Positions 21,801 to 33,255 of a DNA stretch of 64,000 bases are shown here, piece by piece. Made by a program: the position numbers and the translations under genes. Positions within the stretch are counted from its first letter, which is position 1. The number at the start of each line of letters is the position of its first letter. This DNA is from Chrysaora quinquecirrha (lineage: Eukaryota > Cnidaria > Scyphozoa > Semaeostomeae > Pelagiidae), in contig JACTAT010000010.1 of NCBI GenBank assembly GCA_014526335.1, positions 6,305,657 to 6,369,656 on the forward strand, given 5' to 3'. The notes beneath the pieces were generated by a model that had not been told where the DNA came from, searched no databases, and saw only the letters and a list, made by a program, of their open reading frames with translations.

Positions 21801-24104
21801 TCTCGAAAAAGTATTTTGTTTCGACTTTGAGATTATCTATGCATTGCATATTATTATTGCATTTGTCTTTGAAGAGACTCTTAAGTGCATGCGCGATTGC
21901 ATATACAGCATCGATAACATACGGGATCTTATCATCGTTGAAGCACGTGCTATCGTTATCACAAAACACAAACTCATTTTTCGATGCATCGCATTTGGCC
22001 TCTGCCCGTTTTTTACACTGCGCCATCCAGAAATCTCTGAACCATGGATTCGCTGTATTGCCTTGGGCAGGAGTGAGTTTTCTGTAATAATTCCTAAACT
22101 CGCCAAGTTTTTCAAAATGGTGATGCAACGAGAACACCAAAGCATTTGTTGCAGCGTTGTTTTGTAAAGCGTTTAAACTCCATCCGTCAGATCCAACCCA
22201 TTTAAAATGATCTGCAAGTTCAGCTGTAGCAGCTGCTTGTAATATGTGCTCAATAACTAACATGACTCTTAGATATTTGGGTAGTTGGGATGTTCTGCCA
22301 GCATGGGTGACTATTTTCCTTAGTTTTACCTGAGAATGAGTATGCTTTTAAAGTTTTTTACGTGACAATAGGTGCGTTTTTTCAAATAAGTTTCACCTAA
22401 GAATCGGTAATTTTTGGACTTTAAGCTAAATTCCGGATCAACAATGCGGACTTTTTAGCCATTTTAGGTGGTTCTTGTTTTGTTTTAGTTTTAGAAATTG
22501 CGCGAAAATCTCAATTACATATGGATTGGTTAACGTCAAATAAAATTACCTGAGGATGGGTCTGCAAAAAGATTCCGCTTTCCATACATCCCTACCGAAA
22601 TATGAAAGAGTGCCCTATGACAAAAAGGCCTTGCGAAGTATTGCTTGGCTCATATGAAACGCCCGCGAAAATTGTCCAGTTTCACTACACATTTAGGGCC
22701 TGCTAACATGGAGAAAATAGTCTCAGGTAGCCCAGCCCAGCCTAGTTTCAGGTCGGGACCATTTTCACGACGGCAAAATGTGAAAATATGTTGTTAATGA
22801 CATTCTTCCTTGCCCGTTGCTTGCTGCTGTGAAATTTTCAAAATGTGCGCATGGAGTTATGAGGCCAAATAGTAAAGTAAATTATCGTATAGCGTCGAGT
22901 ACCGAGTACCGAGATCTGACATAGCAATAAAAGCCTTCAGTTTGTAAATCTTGTATTTACATGAGCAATCACTCAGTCCGGTTAGGTGAGATCTGTGAGA
23001 AAAGGACTTTGGCAGATCTATCCATGTAAACGCTCCGAAAAATCATCTCGCCTAACCGACACTAGCGAACTTGGCTAGCCAGGATTGCCCTCTTCCATGT
23101 AAACAGTAGAATGCGCGTAGATTAAAACACTTTCAAGAGTAAGTACACGTTTTTTTTTATAAGGAACACCTTTATAAGGAACTCGAGGCTGAAAATTCCC
23201 AAAAAATTAAGGAACTTTAAGGAACTGTCGAGGCTCAGATGAAAAACTAAGAAACTCTTTCTTAAAGAACAAGACGGTTTGTACGAAAAAGGAACAGAAG
23301 TACGATATATTTCCCATCGTCCTTCCCCAAAAGGCTCCACTAATACTTAAAGTTAGAAATGAAGAATAGTTTCTATGAATTTGCTGTAAGAATTAGTATT
23401 TATGCATATCCCACGACAAGGAACAGTATAAGGAACTTTCAGCCTCATTTTGTTGAAAAATTAAGGAACTCCAGCCTCAACTCAGACCAAAGGTTCCTTA
23501 TTAAAAAAAAACGTGTATTGACACTACACTCTTGAAAAGTCTGAGCGCAGGCTACGTAAACAGGCACTTAGGAGAAAGTTCGAAGAGTCTGGGTCTGGAA
23601 GTCCCAACACGCCGGTCTTATATCCGTTTCGGTCCCCCGTGCGAAACTGTCCAGCATATGAAACGGTCGTATGCAACAAAAAGTATCCTCCCCAAATAAC
23701 AATAGGTAACGTATAACCGTTTCAGCAGGTCACTGAAAGAGATATCGTTTCACCCAGTGCCTGAAACGGAAACCATTTCAAGGGAGACAGTTTTTTACAT
23801 GGGAGACCGAAATGCATATTACACCCGCTCTCTCTTCTTATAAGAAAACAAAATCCAGAAGACTTACCTTTTTAACAGCAAATATCATTGCTTCAAGACG
23901 TTGTATGCCAAAGCCACTTCCAAAATCTTTGGAGCAGTTTCCATGCTTAAGTGGCTGATTGACTGGCACCAAACCACCAATTGTCACATTTCCTTTGAGA
24001 ATGCCAACCTTGCCTTCATTTGCAAATGTATTGCCGTGGACTAATTCTAAAATGCAGCATGCCACTACAAATTTCCACACATACCATGCCACGAAATACT
24101 TCAT
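18835..24104 (-). CDS. Class C (metabotropic-glutamate-like) G-protein-coupled receptor, middle of ligand domain missing
   Basis: Exon 1 (24104-23868) has ATG, a signal peptide (MKYFVAWYVWKFVVACCILE) and the start of an ANF-receptor-type ligand domain: VTIGGLVPVN, CSKDFG, then GIQRLEAMIFAVKK at a GTAAGT donor. The large exon (about 22294 to 20577) holds the end of the ligand domain (FKWVGSDGW), a cysteine-rich NCD3G-type domain with about ten Cys (CGKNCSIGQI to FTGCVPLP), and a seven-TM class C core; the TM6 motif MYTTCAIWLAFLPLFYG is diagnostic. A tail exon (18989-18835) joins in frame if the acceptor AG at 18990-18991 is used, giving an acidic, Ser/Thr-rich cytoplasmic tail ending PKIASK. 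Exon 1 ends in phase 0 while the large exon needs phase 2, and about 200 residues of the ligand domain are absent, so at least one exon is unseen or lost. It would act at the plasma membrane; the ligand cannot be told. Confidence 0.85.
19040..19395. repeat. Inverted pair of GTCAGACGAAAAAAGC repeats
   Basis: The segment 19040-19210 (TTTCAGAATTGCGATAAACA, CAGACGAAAAAAGCTTTTAA inverse) recurs inverted at 19255-19390 around a GCAATAATGCAAGAAATGC centre. Fragments of the same repeat lie near 2640, 6790, 24600-24740, 39600 and 48410-48510. Confidence 0.65.
20046..20446. mobile_element. Nonautonomous DNA transposon, CCCGGGGGGTACTTC termini, 8-bp duplication
   Basis: 401 bp with CCCGGGGGGTACTTC at one end and its inverse at the other, flanked by the perfect duplication CCAAGGGT (20038-20045 and 20447-20454). 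It lies just downstream of the GPCR main exon, inside the last intron. Confidence 0.9.
20577..22294 (-). CDS. Main GPCR exon: ligand-domain end, cysteine-rich domain, 7TM
   Basis: A single open exon of about 570 codons. In its reading frame the ligand-domain part takes roughly the first 210 residues (IGSDGW-like motif WVGSDGW near residue 25), the Cys-rich spacer follows, and seven hydrophobic segments fill roughly residues 265-530. The 3' border is the donor AAAAG/GTAAGG at 20577/20576. The 5' border is uncertain: AG acceptors lie just before 22294 and just before 22267. Upstream of 22294 the sequence turns into a repeat also seen near 46.65 kb, which sets a limit to the exon. Confidence 0.85.
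22295..22590. repeat. Repeat with TTTTACCTGAGAATG ends
   Basis: Has ATGGGTGACTATTTTCCTTA and, near its other end, ACCTGAGGATGGGTCTGCA. The same sequence flanks the LTR-like block at 46650-47290. It abuts the main GPCR exon on its 5' side. Confidence 0.6.
23144..23517. mobile_element. Fold-back element, TACACGTTTTTTTTTTATAAGG termini
   Basis: 374 bp with ends TACACGTTTTTTTTTTATAA and TTATTAAAAAAAAACGTGTA. It occupies the intron where the missing GPCR exon would be expected. Sister of 12977-13350. Confidence 0.8.
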
Positions 24105-27100
24105 TATTCATGAAACCATGACCTTTGGAGAAAGAGATGACAATTTCTTACAGTTTGTAACATCACATTTTTGCGGGACAACATTTCGAGATTGCTTAGC
24201 AAAGCAAAACGGGAACACGACTCAAAGAAAGAATACCGAAAGACTTAATGCCTGACACTCCTTAGATTATGAAACGTTATAAATAAAGCGAAAAGTTGTT
24301 AACGATATACACACTCTTGTCCCAAGGCTCCATACGATCTGTCTACCCTGGGTGTACCTTCGTGGCTCTTGCACCCAGGGTACGATCTATCATGGATTCT
24401 ATCCTGTTAACGGCCACAGATTTACTAAAATATTGGCAATTTTGGCTTAGGCACCGAAACAAGATTTGGATTCCGAAAAATGATGTTCTTAAAAGTAGGG
24501 AAATGCAAATAATTTCTGTCAGGTAGCTGATTGGTGTTTAACACAATGCCAATTCGGCTTCGCTTTCTGATTGGTGCATTTCTATCCGCATCTTGGTATG
24601 AATTCTGCCTTGGTCATTGTTTTGGTCTGTTTCTGACATTTATACTCTTAAGAGTGTCAGCCGAAAAAAGCTTTTAAGTATGCCCGAAAATGTCTACAAT
24701 GTTTATCGCGAATTCTGAAATTTTGTACAACTCAAAAACTATTAGACAGTTATATTTCTCAGTGAATGCCTGTAGTGGTAATAGGTTTGTGTAAAAATGC
24801 AGCATTTTGCTCTACTTCTTTGTTCGCATGCTTTTTACATTCAATCTGACTGTCTTTTACTTCCATTAAGCTGATAATACAGCCTCAGAAAATGTTCTTA
24901 CTTTGTTCCTAAAATTCGGGCAAAATCCAGGCTCGTGTTCTTATAAGATCGTTCTTATAAAAAATGGTCGTCCTCAAGCGACAAATGAAAAAAAATCGCT
25001 AGAAACCTCTGAGCTTTTATTTCACCATGAAGAACTCTTTGTTTTACTTAACCAATGGGGTAAGGGACAGACTGCCATTAACCAATTAACATCAAGGGGC
25101 CAAGATTTGATCTGATTTTGCTAGTGTGCATGACATTTATCCTGACGGATGGTGGAACTGGAACCGTTTGCTATTTATCTTCACCGCAAACTCATCACCA
25201 AAACCAATGGTCAGCAAAGATGTCTATTTTAGATATATTCAATCGTCTGTTTGATTAGAATGCTTGTCGCAAAGATTGGCAAAGCTTGCTTCACTTCGGG
25301 GTTTCGGAATCTGTCCGCTCGAGCCCCTCTCAGTAACATGTGTTTGGATTAGAGAGAGAAAGGGCAAAAAAGGGTAACATGTGTTTGGATTAGAGAGAGA
25401 CAGGTTTCTATTAGAGAGAAGGCGGTTTTAATTAGAGAGGTGTATAAGGGCTATACATATAGGATGTCGTTGTGGTCACTTGAGGGATACCAAAGGGTGC
25501 ATTTACATCCTTTGAGGCTCCAAAACCTTGAGATAATTAGAGAGAGGTTACTGATAATACATCAGAAGAATGTCCAAGCTCATTCAATATGATTTAAAAA
25601 TAGTTTGAACGAACGAATCAATACAACTGGGAAGAAAAAAACCCATGATTGTACAGGTGATCATATGATCCTAAGCCTAACATAATCACAGCTGACCTAC
25701 ATCGCCCATGAGCAATTTCCATCAGTTTCCATCCTATAATTCATTGTAATTAATTACATTTCATAAACCAGAACAAATAGCAGAGAACATAAATGCGTCT
25801 ATAAACATCACACCTATATGGGTAAAGTGACATGTTGGTTGCAGTATCAGTATGCATACAGAGGGTTATTGACAGAAACTCAAAATCAGCAATTTATCTT
25901 CTAAGATTGATAAATGAGCACTGCCAGGGTGCTTTCCACAAAGGTATTCAACTGATGAACAACATTTATTCTTCAGGCAAGCGTGGGGGGCTAACATTTC
26001 AAATTAAGGCCTTTACAGTCGCAAATCACACCTAAATTGGACAGCAAGACTTTGTCACTTGGCAAAACAGTTGCTCAAAGTCAGATTTCTAAGTCATTTA
26101 AAATCATGATCATTATATGCAAGTCTGTTGTGTTGCTTGGCCTTTAAGCCTGTCTGCACTTTTGTCAAAGATTATCTTATCTGATTTCAGAGAAGTATAG
26201 CCTTATTGCAAAAGTCAATAACCATTCTGCAATACACAAAGTCAAAGCAGATAAAAAACAAGGCTGAAGCTGCTGTGGGCTTGGAATCTTTGACAGGAAT
26301 CCATCCTGTTGTTTATCATCGATATTTTGAGAAATTTTTATGAAATTCACATCACAGAAATATGGAGGGGGGCTTTAGGATTTCACGGGTTGCGGGTTTA
26401 GCAGATTTTGCACTTGGGTTTTCGGGTTTTTCCAAAAAATTGCGCAGGTTTTTGGGTCAAGTATAATTAGATGGCAACAGGTTTTGCCATTTTCTAGCTC
26501 GGGTTCTGGGTATGGTAGTAAAAATGTGAAGGTTTTCGGGTATTCTTACAACAGTTGTTTAAACTAAGGTCATCCAGGTTTTTGGATTTGTCCCAATTTT
26601 CTTCCGGGTTTTTGGGTTTTGATACTCCAAAGCCCCCCTCAAATAGGCAAAAAGAGAAAGATTCTTTTATCATTTATGTTCAGTTCAGGGGTAAACACCC
26701 AAGATTATGGAAAGTACTGTGGTGTCTTGGTCTAATCCAGCTGGCTGGTGGTGTGACACCAGCGGTGTCAGAAGCTCAGCGAGATCTTGGTTCATGCCCC
26801 ATACTATACCATCACAGCAATGGTCAAGGTCTCGATTAGTTAACCTACTACTGAGATCCTAGTAACCAGTGCCAAATACACCATTTCAACGTCAGTATCC
26901 TATATGAGATCGAAAATAGTAAATTTTTACGATATAAGTCTGTAACCTCACGAAATTAACAAAAAGGGTTGAAATTGATTACTGATATGGTTGAAAGAAT
27001 GAAGTGAGAATTCTTGGCCAAGAAATAAAATGGATTGAAATGAACAAAAAGTTAGCAAGATTGTGGGGCATTGCATCTAAATGCACAATAGAGCAAATAC

Positions 27101-28160
27101 TTTATGGAAAACAAGCAGATCCATTACAGGGCTAATAACCATTCCATCAAGCTTAGGAAATTAACCAATGAACACCTGGAATCACAAAGCAAAAAGCTCT
27201 TTTCCTATTTCGCAGCAAATTTTTGGTCATTTAAACAATCAAATAAGCATCATTAAAAATACATCAAATCTTGGAACCTTGCTCTCGTTAGAGGTGAATA
27301 AACAGTACACTGCAATTAATCTTTACAATCACAGTAAACAATGAAAGTCTAAATAATTCATCAAGATTTGTTTGAATTCAGGCAGGTGGAATACCAAACC
27401 TTTGTAAACTTGTGAATCATAGAGGGAAGACAGAGAGCATTTCTTTTTAGTATACTGTAGGGCTATTTCGACTTCTCGAAGTGTTAAGCAAGCTTAACTT
27501 TGTTTTTATCTACACACCATAGTTGCGGATTAACTGAATTCCAAAAAAGATTAAAATTTACATAGATCAGTAAATCAAAAGGAATGTGCTTTTTTGGTAT
27601 GGTTTTTCTAGATAGTAATACGATCTGGTGGGTCCAGGCACTTAGTTTGCAGACGTATTAGTAAAGACAGAGTGAAACTGAAAACTGAAGCTCCTAATAA
27701 AAACTCAAGCAATAAAAAATGTATTCCTATTTAACATGATTCTTGTCAAAGAATAAAATGTACCCTAAGCCCTGAACTTTAAATTTTGTTGAATAGTATA
27801 AGTCGTATCACTTAGTTGACGTTGTGTTTTTGTGAATAAAGGAAAGGCATGTCCAGTGTCAGAGACCAGATACTTCTTGACAGAAAAGCGCAAGGAGGAA
27901 GTTTAGAGTTTCGAAACAAAAAGGCCAATAAAATTTGCTTGACTTGATGGCCAATTTTGGAAATTGTTGTCAAAAGTACAATAAAAACAATTCCGCTTTT
28001 GCAAAAGTACAATATTTTTTATAGTTCTTAGCGGAAAGTCAATTACTGAAAGTCAGTTTAAAATTCGTAGTGCGGGAGCAAGCTTCACAAAATCAAATTT
28101 GAAACGACCTTGATCAACAACGATCGACGACAGAAAAGGGCCTAACTAGATCAAAATTAA
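24105..28160. other. Interval upstream of the GPCR, no gene seen
   Basis: About 4 kb, relatively unique and A/T-rich. I see a repeat fragment at 24600-24740, GGATTAGAGAGAG repeats at 25345-25550, and a GGGTTTTTGGGTTT-rich patch at 26380-26630. There is no exon I can support. The GPCR promoter should lie in its first part. Confidence 0.5.
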
Positions 28161-28161
28161 C

Positions 28162-28536
28162 CCCAGGGGGTACTCATTAACTTTCAATACGGGGGTCCAT
28201 GCCAATATTTGGGGTCCGAAATCTTAAGCTTATTCAATATTTGGGGTCTGTGAATATAACATGGACAAAAATTCAATATTTGGGGTCCACAAATCTGACG
28301 GAAGAATCTTGCGATTTGGTGCAATTCATTACAATGACCCATCCAACTGCCAAGGGCTTATAAATTGTAAATTGTCATGAACCTGATGGCTACATCCGAG
28401 AAAACATTTTAGGAGTTCAAAAATAGATAACAATATTTGGGGTCTCCAAAACATTAAACTCAATATTTGGGGGTCTGCAAGGAAATAGTGGCATGGACCC
28501 CCCGTATTGAAAGTTACTGAGTATTTTCCCCCTGGG
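28162..28536. mobile_element. Nonautonomous DNA transposon, CCCAGGGGGGTAC termini (in retrotransposon)
   Basis: Begins CCCAGGGGGTACTCATTAA and ends CCCCCTGGG. It shares the AATATTTGGGGTC interior with the copy at 9959-10274 in reverse orientation. TTAA lies on each side, but I see no clean 8-bp duplication. It sits inside the retrotransposon's 3' coding part. Confidence 0.8.
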
Positions 28537-30203
28537 TTAAATTGATCTTTTTCCGTTAAACACGCTACATTAGGATATTTTTCCACTGCAGCTGACAAAA
28601 GACGCTGCCTTTCAGTTTTATAAAGGGGACAGATCATCAAGAGGTGAAATTCGTCTTCTACATAGAAATTATTAGAATTCGTTCTACAATAGGCGCAATA
28701 TCTTTCCTCCTTTGGAGTAGGGTTCTTGCCATATGCCATATCTCCCTTTTTTTATACATAGGGTATGAGAGCTAAGTCTAAATTTGCACAAATTACTACG
28801 TGTTTTAAAATCATTAATAACATCCAAATAAGTTTCAAATTTAAAGGAATTTTTGAATAGCATAGTTTTCCCATCATTGTTGATGCAAACACTTCTTTTA
28901 TCTTAACCTTTATTTTACTCTTGCTATCACCATCACTTATACCATAGGTTTGTACTAAATCACTAACATTTGATACCCAGTTATTAACCCCATGATCCGC
29001 GTCATTTAATAACATTTGAAAAGCCATTTTTGCGTAACGCTTCGAATCTAAGTTACATAATCTTCTAAAAAAATTAATAATATCTATATGTCTTATAGTC
29101 AACAACGTAACTCTACCTAACTCAGAATATATAGCATCTAAACAAGTAGAAGATTTAACACCAAAAGTGCATATTTACAAACTTTAAGATGTACTTTCTC
29201 AATATCAGACCATTCGTTATTGCCCCAAACAGCGCAAGAGTAATTTAAAATAGGTGTGACCAAACTGTCAAACAGAAATCGAAGTAGCCTTGGATTAAGA
29301 CCCCGTTTACACGAGGTCGGATCCATTATCCATTTGGGACCGATCCCGTTTTTTGACGGGCGTTTACACGGGATCGGATCCAAAACTGTTCGCGTTTACA
29401 CGGGATCGGATCCAAAAGGATCCGCTGAAATTTTCTTTGTGTTTACTTCGCACCAGAGGTGTTATCAACTAAAATGGCACCTGAAATTCGAAAATAACAG
29501 ACTTGAGATAAGTAACAAGCCTTGCTAGGGCCTTGTTTTGAGATATTGACATTGCAGACCTTCAGCACTATCCGAAATCAAGACGAGATCATCCGCGTAA
29601 AGCAACGTACTAATTTCAGACTCACCTAGCGAGACACCTTGGTTTACATTACGTATAGATTCATCCAAGTCATTAAGAAAGAGTGCAAAAAGCATAGGAC
29701 TAAGTAGACATCCTTGTCTCACCCCTCGCAAGCAGGCAAAGAAATTGGTAAGACTATTATCACCTCCAACACACGATTTTACTTTAGAATATAGCGAAGA
29801 AACAATATTTAAGAATTTACCTTTTATGCCATAAGTAATTAATTTCTGCAATAGCATTTTGTGATTGACTGAATCAAATGCCTTCTGAAAATCAACAAAA
29901 CAGATGTAAAGAGGTGACTTTCTACTTTTTAACGAATTTTCTATCAAAGCATTTAACGTGAAAATATGATCATAAGTCTGGTAACCTTTCCTGTAGGCTG
30001 CCTGATTTTCACATAAAATATCGAAATTTTTGGCAACCAACTGTAATCTTTCAAGAAGGACTCCTAGAAACATTTTTCCGAAAATACTTAGTAGAGTAAT
30101 GCCTCTGTAATTATTGAGGTTAGATTTATCCCCGCCCTTAAATAAAATAACTATGATGCCAATTGCCCATTCTTCAGGAAAATTACCAGTATCTAATATT
30201 TTA
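28163..30203 (-). pseudogene. Dead non-LTR retrotransposon (reverse transcriptase and C-terminal zinc-finger region)
   Basis: The minus strand from about 30203 to 29548 encodes a reverse transcriptase core: FPEEW, NNYRGITLLSIFGK, FVDFQKAFDSVNHKML, GVRQGCLLSPMLFALFLND and the catalytic YADDLVLISD. The frame then breaks at a DNA element (29299-29547) and resumes at 29298 with the RT C-terminus (LFDSLVTPILNYSCAVWG), followed after frame changes by an alpha-helical stretch and a CAYC..HLLMICPLY zinc-finger-like end near 28700-28550. A second DNA element (28162-28536) cuts the 3' part. There is no endonuclease and no ORF1: the 5' end stops at a GAT/GTG-rich satellite at 30200. This is the general layout of CR1/I-like LINEs, but I cannot fix the clade. 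It is 5'-truncated, twice interrupted and not functional. Confidence 0.85.
29299..29547. mobile_element. GACCCCGTTTACACG element (truncated) inside the retrotransposon
   Basis: Starts GACCCCGTTTACACGAG and then follows the copy at 54015 almost base for base (GGATCCAAAACTGTTCGCG, GCACCTGAAATTCGAAAATA) up to GAGATATT, where it stops. It splits the RT frame between YADDLVLISD and LFDSLVTPIL. Confidence 0.8.
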
Positions 30204-30500
30204 TTATGATGATGATGATGATGATGATTATGATGGTTATGATGATGATGTTGATGACCACGATGACCATGATGCTGGTTGGTAGGGGGTGGTTGTGGTG
30301 GTGGTGATGGGGGGCCGGTCGTGGTGATAAGGGTGGTCGTGGTGATGGTTGTAGGGGTGGTTGTGGTGGTGGTGATGGGGGGCCGGTCGTGGTGATAAGG
30401 GTGGTCGTGGTGATGGTTGTAGGGGTGGTTGTGGTGGTGGTGATAGGGGTGGTCGTGGTGATGGTTGTAGGGGTGTTTGTGGTGGTGGTGCCGTTCCTTT
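30190..30500. repeat. GATGAT and GGTGGTCGTGGTGAT-type minisatellite
   Basis: A GATGAT run (30205-30260) followed by about five units of GGGTGGTTGTGGTGGTGGTG or GGTCGTGGTGATAAGGG. On the minus strand it reads as His/Pro/Tyr repeats fused to the retrotransposon frame, which is not a real protein. Confidence 0.9.
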
Positions 30501-31712
30501 AGATCTTGCCACAGCCACATCATCAAAGATGGTAATCATGATGATGATGACGATTACGAGATTTTCATTAGAACAAAAGGACTTCCAAGGGATTTCAGAG
30601 AAAACAATAGGACTTCCAGTAAAGGTGTACGAGATTTTCAAGTAGTGAATTGCCTCTCGATTCTTCGAACATAAATACGGGTGAGAAGGAACTTCTAACG
30701 ATTAAAATATGGAGATTTCCAATTGACGATTTTAACAGGTTTTCCTTTGTCAAATACGCAACATTTTACAGAGGTCCTGTGGCTTTTATGGTTCCTGGTC
30801 CTGTTGGTTTCCGCATTCCGTGTAATTATCACTTACGTCAATGACGTCAAACGTGGATTTTAATGAAGCGGCATTTTGTTATGCAGAACGTAGCTGCAGA
30901 ATCTCAGATGTGTGCGTGCAGGCGTGCAGTACACAGTACAGAATCTTGGTCTCGGATGTGTGCGTGCAGAATCCAAGCACAACTTCGGGACACTTTTTCG
31001 GAGAAACGTGCTATTGCTGTGACGCGTGCTATTCCTGCGTTGTCAGGGGGTCTAGCACAATTTAAAACCAACGAGAGCCTCAATTTAAAACCAACGAGAG
31101 CCTTTATCAGACCTGGGTAACCAGGTAATGCCTACGCGGTATTGTGGAGGTTAAGATATGGAGCGGCGTCGGGGTCAAAAATGTGGCAGGGCAGCGGCTG
31201 ATGGCTTGCGACGACGCCTCTAAGAGGCCTCGTCGTAACCTCGTTTTCAATTCTCGGCGACGCCTCTTAGAGGCGTCGTCGTAATCTCGCTTTCATTTGA
31301 ATACCGGGGGGTGTGCCAGATAACAATGGAAAATCTCGTATTCAAATCAGCACTGATCCAAGCTGACATTTTGACCGGACATTTTTTCAAGAACCCGGAG
31401 AGCAGGGAACACAACAAGATTAACCAAAAGGGCAATTTATTTACCTATATCTCGTCAAACAATATTCACATTACTTTGAATTTTGCAAAAAAGAATGATA
31501 TATTTATGTTAGTGTAAGCATTTAAAGGTACAGAAATGATTTTTATCTTAAATATTCATTTGTTGATTATTTTTAATTTATTGGTTAATTTTTGGAAATA
31601 AAACAGAAATGTAATGTTAATTTGAACATGATTTAAGAAAGGGAGCGGATGTTTCAAGTTAAAAGATAATGTGTCCTGTATGGCAACTGCATACAACAAG
31701 GTCTAGTTTTCA

Positions 31713-32584
31713 CTCTGCCCCGCTGCATCTAAGATGCGTCGGCGTAATCTCGTTTTCACTTTGCACTTTGCCCCGCAGCTGCATCTTAGAGGCATCGGCG
31801 TAACCTCTTTTTCACTTTACACTTTGCCCCGCTGCATCTAAGATGCGTCGGCGTAGTCTCATTTTCACTTTGCCCCGCTGCATCTAAGATGCGTCGGCGT
31901 AGTCTCATTTTCACTTTGCACTTTGCCCCGCCGCTGCATCTAAGAGGCATCGGCGTAACCTCTTTTTCACTTTACACTTTGCCCCGCTGCATCTAAGACG
32001 CATCGGCGTAGTCTCATTTTCACTTTGCCCCGCTGCATCTAAGATGCGTCGGCGTAGTCTCATTTTCACTTTGCCCCGCTGCATCTAAGATGCGTCGGCG
32101 TAGTCTCATTTTCACTTTGCCCCGCTGCATCTAAGACGCGTCGGCGTAGTCTCATTTTCACTTTGCACTTTGCCCCGCAGCTGCATCTTAGAGGCATCGG
32201 CGTAACCTCTTTTTCACTTTACACTTTGCCCCGCTGCATCTAAGACGCATCGGCGTAGTCTCATTTTCACTTTGCCCCGCTGCATCTAAGATGCGTCGGC
32301 GTAGTCTCATTTTCACTTTGCCCCGCTGCATCTAAGATGCGTCGGCGTAGTCTCATTTTCACTTTGCCCCGCTGCATCTAAGACGCGTCGGCGTAGTCTC
32401 ATTTTCACTTTGCCCCGCTGCATCTAAGACGCGTCGGCGTAGTCTCATTTTCACTTTGCCCCGCTGCATCTAAGACGCGTCGGCGTAGTCTCATTTTCAC
32501 TTTGCCCCGCTGCATCTAAGACGCGTCGGCGTAGTCTCATTTTCACTTTGCCCCGCTGCATCTAAGACGCGTCGGCGTAATCTC
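31713..32584 (+). repeat. 46-bp tandem repeat, left arm of fold-back element
   Basis: About 18-19 head-to-tail units of roughly 46 bp, each with GCCCCGCTGCATCTAAGA followed by a GCGTCGGCGTA segment and a TCTCATTTTCACTTT tail. Some units carry an inserted GCACTTT or an AGCTGC/CCGCTGC variant. The last five or so units (32360-32580) are nearly identical, a sign of recent local expansion. Confidence 0.9.
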
Positions 32585-32585
32585 A

Positions 32586-32884
32586 GCAGCTTGATTCATA
32601 AAAGATTTACAAGCGTATATCAGCAGCTTGTTGGATCATTTCAATTAACCTTGCATCAATTACGTATAATTCATTGCAGCACAGAACGACATTTAGTAAA
32701 TTTTTTACTCTGAAATTCAAGTAGTCCAAATCTTCATTGCAATTCACTCGATCGAAATCGCTAATTATTTTGCAAACGTTTTCCTGTAAAAGAACAGCCA
32801 ATCTGTTTGGCAACAACATGCTTATTTATCAGTGTTGTAGCAAACTAACTACAAAAGATTTTATACAGATTTTATATATCTGAG
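32586..32884. other. Unique centre of the fold-back element
   Basis: About 300 bp that is not repeated in the arms. The minus strand is open from 32819 to 32607 for about 70 residues (MLLPNRLAVLLQENVCKI start). I do not recognise it and it has no visible transposase motif; it may be captured host DNA or chance. Confidence 0.4.
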
Positions 32885-33255
32885 ATGCAGCGGGCAAAAT
32901 GAAAACGAGATTACGCCGACGCGTCTTAGATGCAGCGGGGCAAAGTGAAAATGAGACTACGCCGATGCGTCTTAGATGCAGCGGGGCAAAGTGTAAAGTG
33001 AAAAAGAGGTTACGCCGATGCCTCTTAGATGCAGCGGCGGGGCAAAGTGCAAAGTGAAAATGAGACTACGCCGACGCATCTTAGATGCAGCGGGGCAAAG
33101 TGAAAATGAGACTACGCCGACGCATCTTAGATGCAGCGGGGCAAAGTGTAAAGTGAAAAAGAGGTTACGCCGATGCCTCTAAGATGCAGCTGCGGGGCAA
33201 AGTGCAAAGTGAAAACGAGATTACGTCGACGCATCTTAGATGCAGCGGGGCAGAG
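32885..33255 (-). repeat. 46-bp tandem repeat, right arm of fold-back element
   Basis: The same satellite in reverse orientation, about 8 units. The order of variant units matches the outer part of the left arm; only the inner units differ in number. Confidence 0.9.

Noticed and set aside
13152..23340. Conserved 66-residue frame (MEPFGE start) at 13152 and, inverted, at 23340
   Set aside because: Both lie in sister fold-back elements that are alike over their whole length. No sign of preferential coding conservation can be judged from two young copies, and the frame is low in complexity.
30237..30641. His/Pro-rich frame that looks like a metal-binding protein
   Set aside because: Product of the GGTGGTCGTGGTGAT minisatellite fused to a dead retrotransposon frame.
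31713..32584. CRISPR-like regular repeat array
   Set aside because: The 46-bp units are directly tandem without unique spacers, lie inside an inverted-repeat element, and the genome is eukaryotic.
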